Shown here: piece after piece, positions 3,258-5,398 of the stretch | Numbering within the stretch: position 1 is the stretch's first letter | Layout of the letters: the number at the start of each line of letters is the position of its first letter | Source of the DNA: Candidatus Nealsonbacteria bacterium CG11_big_fil_rev_8_21_14_0_20_37_68 | GTDB lineage: Bacteria > Patescibacteriota > Minisyncoccia > Minisyncoccales > GCA-002782225 | Assembly: GCA_002787295.1 (NCBI GenBank) | Contig: PCWJ01000046.1 | Coordinates: 3,680-9,077, forward strand | DNA length: 5,398 nucleotides | Reading direction: 5' to 3' | Notes under the pieces: model-generated | What the model was told of the DNA's origin: nothing | Databases searched by the model: none | The model's input: only the letters and a program-made list of their open reading frames with translations | Made by a program: the position numbers and the translations under genes

Positions 3258-5398
3258 ATGGTTAAAACAATCTTAAAAATCTCTGGCATGGATTGCGCTT
3301 CTTGCGCTGCAAATATCGAACACGCCATCAAAAAAGAAAAGGGCATTTTTTCAATTAATGTTAACTTTGCTGCTGGAAAAGCCTACTTAGAATTTGACCC
3401 TGTTGAAATAAGCATCGCCAGAATTCAAAAGATTATTGAAAAACTGGGCTACAAAGCCGCAGAGGAAACTTTAGAGATGGAAATGAGAATGGAAGATCAC
3501 CACAAAATCGAGAAAGAGGGAGAAATAAAACAACTGAAAAAGCGTTTTATACTGGCTTTAGTTTTTAGTTTGCCGATTATTTATATGGTTATGGGAGAGA
3601 TGTTAGGGCTGCCGATGCCGATGTTCTTTGACAAATATGGAATTCCTATTCAATTTGTTTTGGCAACAGCAGTTATTCTTTCTGCCTTTGGTATTTGGAA
3701 AATGGGCTTTAAAAAATTGCTACGGTTTTCGCCCAATATGGACTCTTTAATTTTTATTGGCACAGCCGTTGCTTATTTTTATAGCGTTATTATTTCGGTT
3801 TTAATGTTTGCCGATAAAGAAATAGAAGCTCATCTTTATTTTGAAAGCGCGGCTTTAATTTTAGTTTTTATTTCTTTAGGCAAATACCTTGAGGCGATAA
3901 CCAAAGGAAAAACAAGTGAAGCTATTAAAAAATTAATCGGGCTTCAGCCCAAAGAAGCGACGATTATAAAAAACAATGAAGAAACAAAAATTCTTATTTC
4001 CGAAGTAAAAGTCGGGGATATTATTTTGGTCAAGCCCGGTGAGAAAATCCCAGTAGACGGAATTGTTATTGATGGTTATTCGGGTGTTGATGAAAAAGCA
4101 ATCACTGGCGAAAGTATGCCTGTCGAAAAAAAGAAAGGGGATGAAGTAATTGGTGCCACTATTAATAAAACCGGCGTTTTAAAATTCAAGGCCACGCGAG
4201 TTGGGAAAGACACAATGTTAGCTCAGATTATTAAGATTGTTGAGGAAGCTATGGGTTCTAAGGCTCCAATCCAACTGTTAGCTGACAAGGTTTCTTTTTA
4301 TTTCGTTCCCGGGGTTATTATCATCGCAATTTCGACTCTTATTATATGGCTGTTAGTCGGGCAATCATGGGCTTTTGCCTTAACGGTTTTTGTGGCTGTT
4401 TTAATTATTGCTTGTCCCTGTGCTTTAGGACTAGCCACGCCTACCGCTGTTATGATGGGAACAGGATTAGCTGCTCAAAATGGCATTTTAATTAAAAGCG
4501 GAAAAGCTTTAGAAATTGCTCGAGATGTTAATATAGTAATTTTTGATAAAACCGGCACACTGACGAAAGGTGAACCGAGCGTTACGGACGTAGTAAAGGT
4601 TGAAAACGAGGTTGACGAAAAAACAATATTACAATTGGCTGCCTCGGTAGAAAAAAACTCAGAACATCCCTTAGCTCAAGCGATTGTCAATAAAGCGAAG
4701 GAAGGAAAGGCTAATTTTTCAGAAGTAAAAAATTTTCAAGCCATACCCGGCTACGGCGTTACAGCTGATTTGGAAAATAAAAAAATACTTTTCGGAACAA
4801 GAAAACTAATGACTAACAATCAAATTAATCCAAATATAATAGAAGAAAAAATGATTGTTTTAGAAGATCAAGGCAAAACAGCAATGATTCTGGCTGTAGA
4901 AAAAGATATTATTGGTATCATTGCAGTGGCTGATACGCTCAAGGATTACTCAAAAGAGACGGTTAAGATGCTTCATAAAATGGGGAAAAAGGTTGCGATA
5001 ATTACTGGGGACAATAAAAGAGTTGGACAGGCTATTGCCCAGCAAGTCGGCATAGACAGAGTTTTAGCCGAGGTATTGCCGCAAGAAAAATCAGCCGAGA
5101 TTAAAAAATTACAGAGTGAAGGAAATATTGTGGCGATGGTGGGCGACGGCATTAATGACGCACCAGCCTTGGCCCAAGCCGATTTAGGCATTGCCCTTGG
5201 TTCAGGCACTGATGTGGCAATGGAAACTGGGGAGATAGTTTTAATTAAAGATGATTTAAGAGATGTAATAATAGCAATTGATTTAAGTAAATACACTTTG
5301 AATAAAATTAAGCAAAATCTTTTTTGGGCCTTCTTTTATAATATTGTCGGCATTCCGATGGCGGCTGGTATTTTATATCCTTTCACTGGTTGGCTTTT
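3258..5398 (+). CDS. copA: Copper-translocating P1B-type ATPase, 3' end cut by window
   Basis: CopA uses ATP to export Cu(I) from the cytoplasm. The 713 residues visible are in one uninterrupted frame and no stop is reached. In order: one HMA domain (about 1-68) with GMDCASC, Cys13 and Cys16; a Met/His-rich linker (MEMRMEDHH, 74-82); four membrane helices between about 97 and 215; the actuator loop with TGE at 283-285; helices around the transmembrane metal site CPC (386-388); the phosphorylation motif DKTGT with Asp430; the P1B-specific HP pair (His470-Pro471); TGDN (583-586); and GDGIND (629-634). Tyr694-Asn695 in the next helix is the YN signature of Cu(I) P1B-1 pumps. The confirming MxxSS motif of the last helix lies beyond the window. 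Probably only the final helix and tail are missing. The gene is the third of the operon, behind csoR and the fusion gene, and is expected to be induced by copper through CsoR. Confidence 0.95.
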   Translation, partial: MVKTILKISGMDCASCAANIEHAIKKEKGIFSINVNFAAGKAYLEFDPVEISIARIQKIIEKLGYKAAEETLEMEMRMEDHHKIEKEGEIKQLKKRFILALVFSLPIIYMVMGEMLGLPMPMFFDKYGIPIQFVLATAVILSAFGIWKMGFKKLLRFSPNMDSLIFIGTAVAYFYSVIISVLMFADKEIEAHLYFESAALILVFISLGKYLEAITKGKTSEAIKKLIGLQPKEATIIKNNEETKILISEVKVGDIILVKPGEKIPVDGIVIDGYSGVDEKAITGESMPVEKKKGDEVIGATINKTGVLKFKATRVGKDTMLAQIIKIVEEAMGSKAPIQLLADKVSFYFVPGVIIIAISTLIIWLLVGQSWAFALTVFVAVLIIACPCALGLATPTAVMMGTGLAAQNGILIKSGKALEIARDVNIVIFDKTGTLTKGEPSVTDVVKVENEVDEKTILQLAASVEKNSEHPLAQAIVNKAKEGKANFSEVKNFQAIPGYGVTADLENKKILFGTRKLMTNNQINPNIIEEKMIVLEDQGKTAMILAVEKDIIGIIAVADTLKDYSKETVKMLHKMGKKVAIITGDNKRVGQAIAQQVGIDRVLAEVLPQEKSAEIKKLQSEGNIVAMVGDGINDAPALAQADLGIALGSGTDVAMETGEIVLIKDDLRDVIIAIDLSKYTLNKIKQNLFWAFFYNIVGIPMAAGILYPFTGWL

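Noticed and set aside
3155..3346. Open frame of 63 codons on the - strand across the fusion gene/copA junction
   Set aside because: Overlaps the Cys-rich tail and the copA HMA domain antisense; both real genes are well supported and this product looks like no protein family.
4973..5296. Open frame of 107 codons on the - strand
   Set aside because: Antisense to the TGDN and GDGIND region of copA, whose coding frame is certain.

Overview
The window is AT-rich bacterial DNA carrying a copper-responsive operon on the + strand, a divergent DegV-family gene on the - strand, and a structured repeat array in the left-hand intergenic region. AT-richness, mostly weak or absent Shine-Dalgarno sequences and the style of the HMA/SafE/cupredoxin fusion protein would fit a Candidate Phyla Radiation (Patescibacteria, Parcubacteria-like) genome. 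That placement is inference: no rRNA or marker gene is present. TGA is not used as a sense codon in any gene here.

Left region (1-295) holds no convincing gene. Positions 71-202 contain three head-to-tail units of 43-44 bases. Each has a constant scaffold (AAAGT, a YACY linker, a four-base loop, a T tract) carrying a different 7-base word, written twice in direct orientation and once inverted. Each unit can form two mutually exclusive hairpins followed by T residues. The array lies downstream of the degV stop codon, and a separate weak hairpin (265-279) is the nearer candidate degV terminator.

The - strand gene (296-1183) encodes a DegV/FakB-like lipid-binding protein. Its most likely start is the ATG at 1183. 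An in-frame extension upstream to a TTG at 1279 exists, but that stretch looks more like a leader with a small hairpin.

The interval 1184-1439 separates divergent transcription units. It contains a good extended -10 promoter for the + strand (TTGACT, 17 bases, TAAACT), followed directly by a G/C-rich imperfect palindrome that is a plausible CsoR operator.

The + strand operon is: (1) csoR-type Cu(I)-sensing repressor, 1440-1712; (2) a 502-residue membrane fusion, 1715-3223, with an N-terminal HMA metal-binding domain, a seven-helix SafE/DsbD-like core, a cupredoxin domain and a Cys-Gly tail; (3) a copper-type P1B ATPase (CopA) from 3258, running off the right edge. The inferred logic is that copper releases CsoR from the operator, CopA pumps Cu(I) out of the cytoplasm, and the fusion protein, with its HMA domain predicted inside and its cupredoxin outside, passes metal or electrons across or at the membrane. 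The fusion protein and the three-unit array are the two items most worth follow-up.
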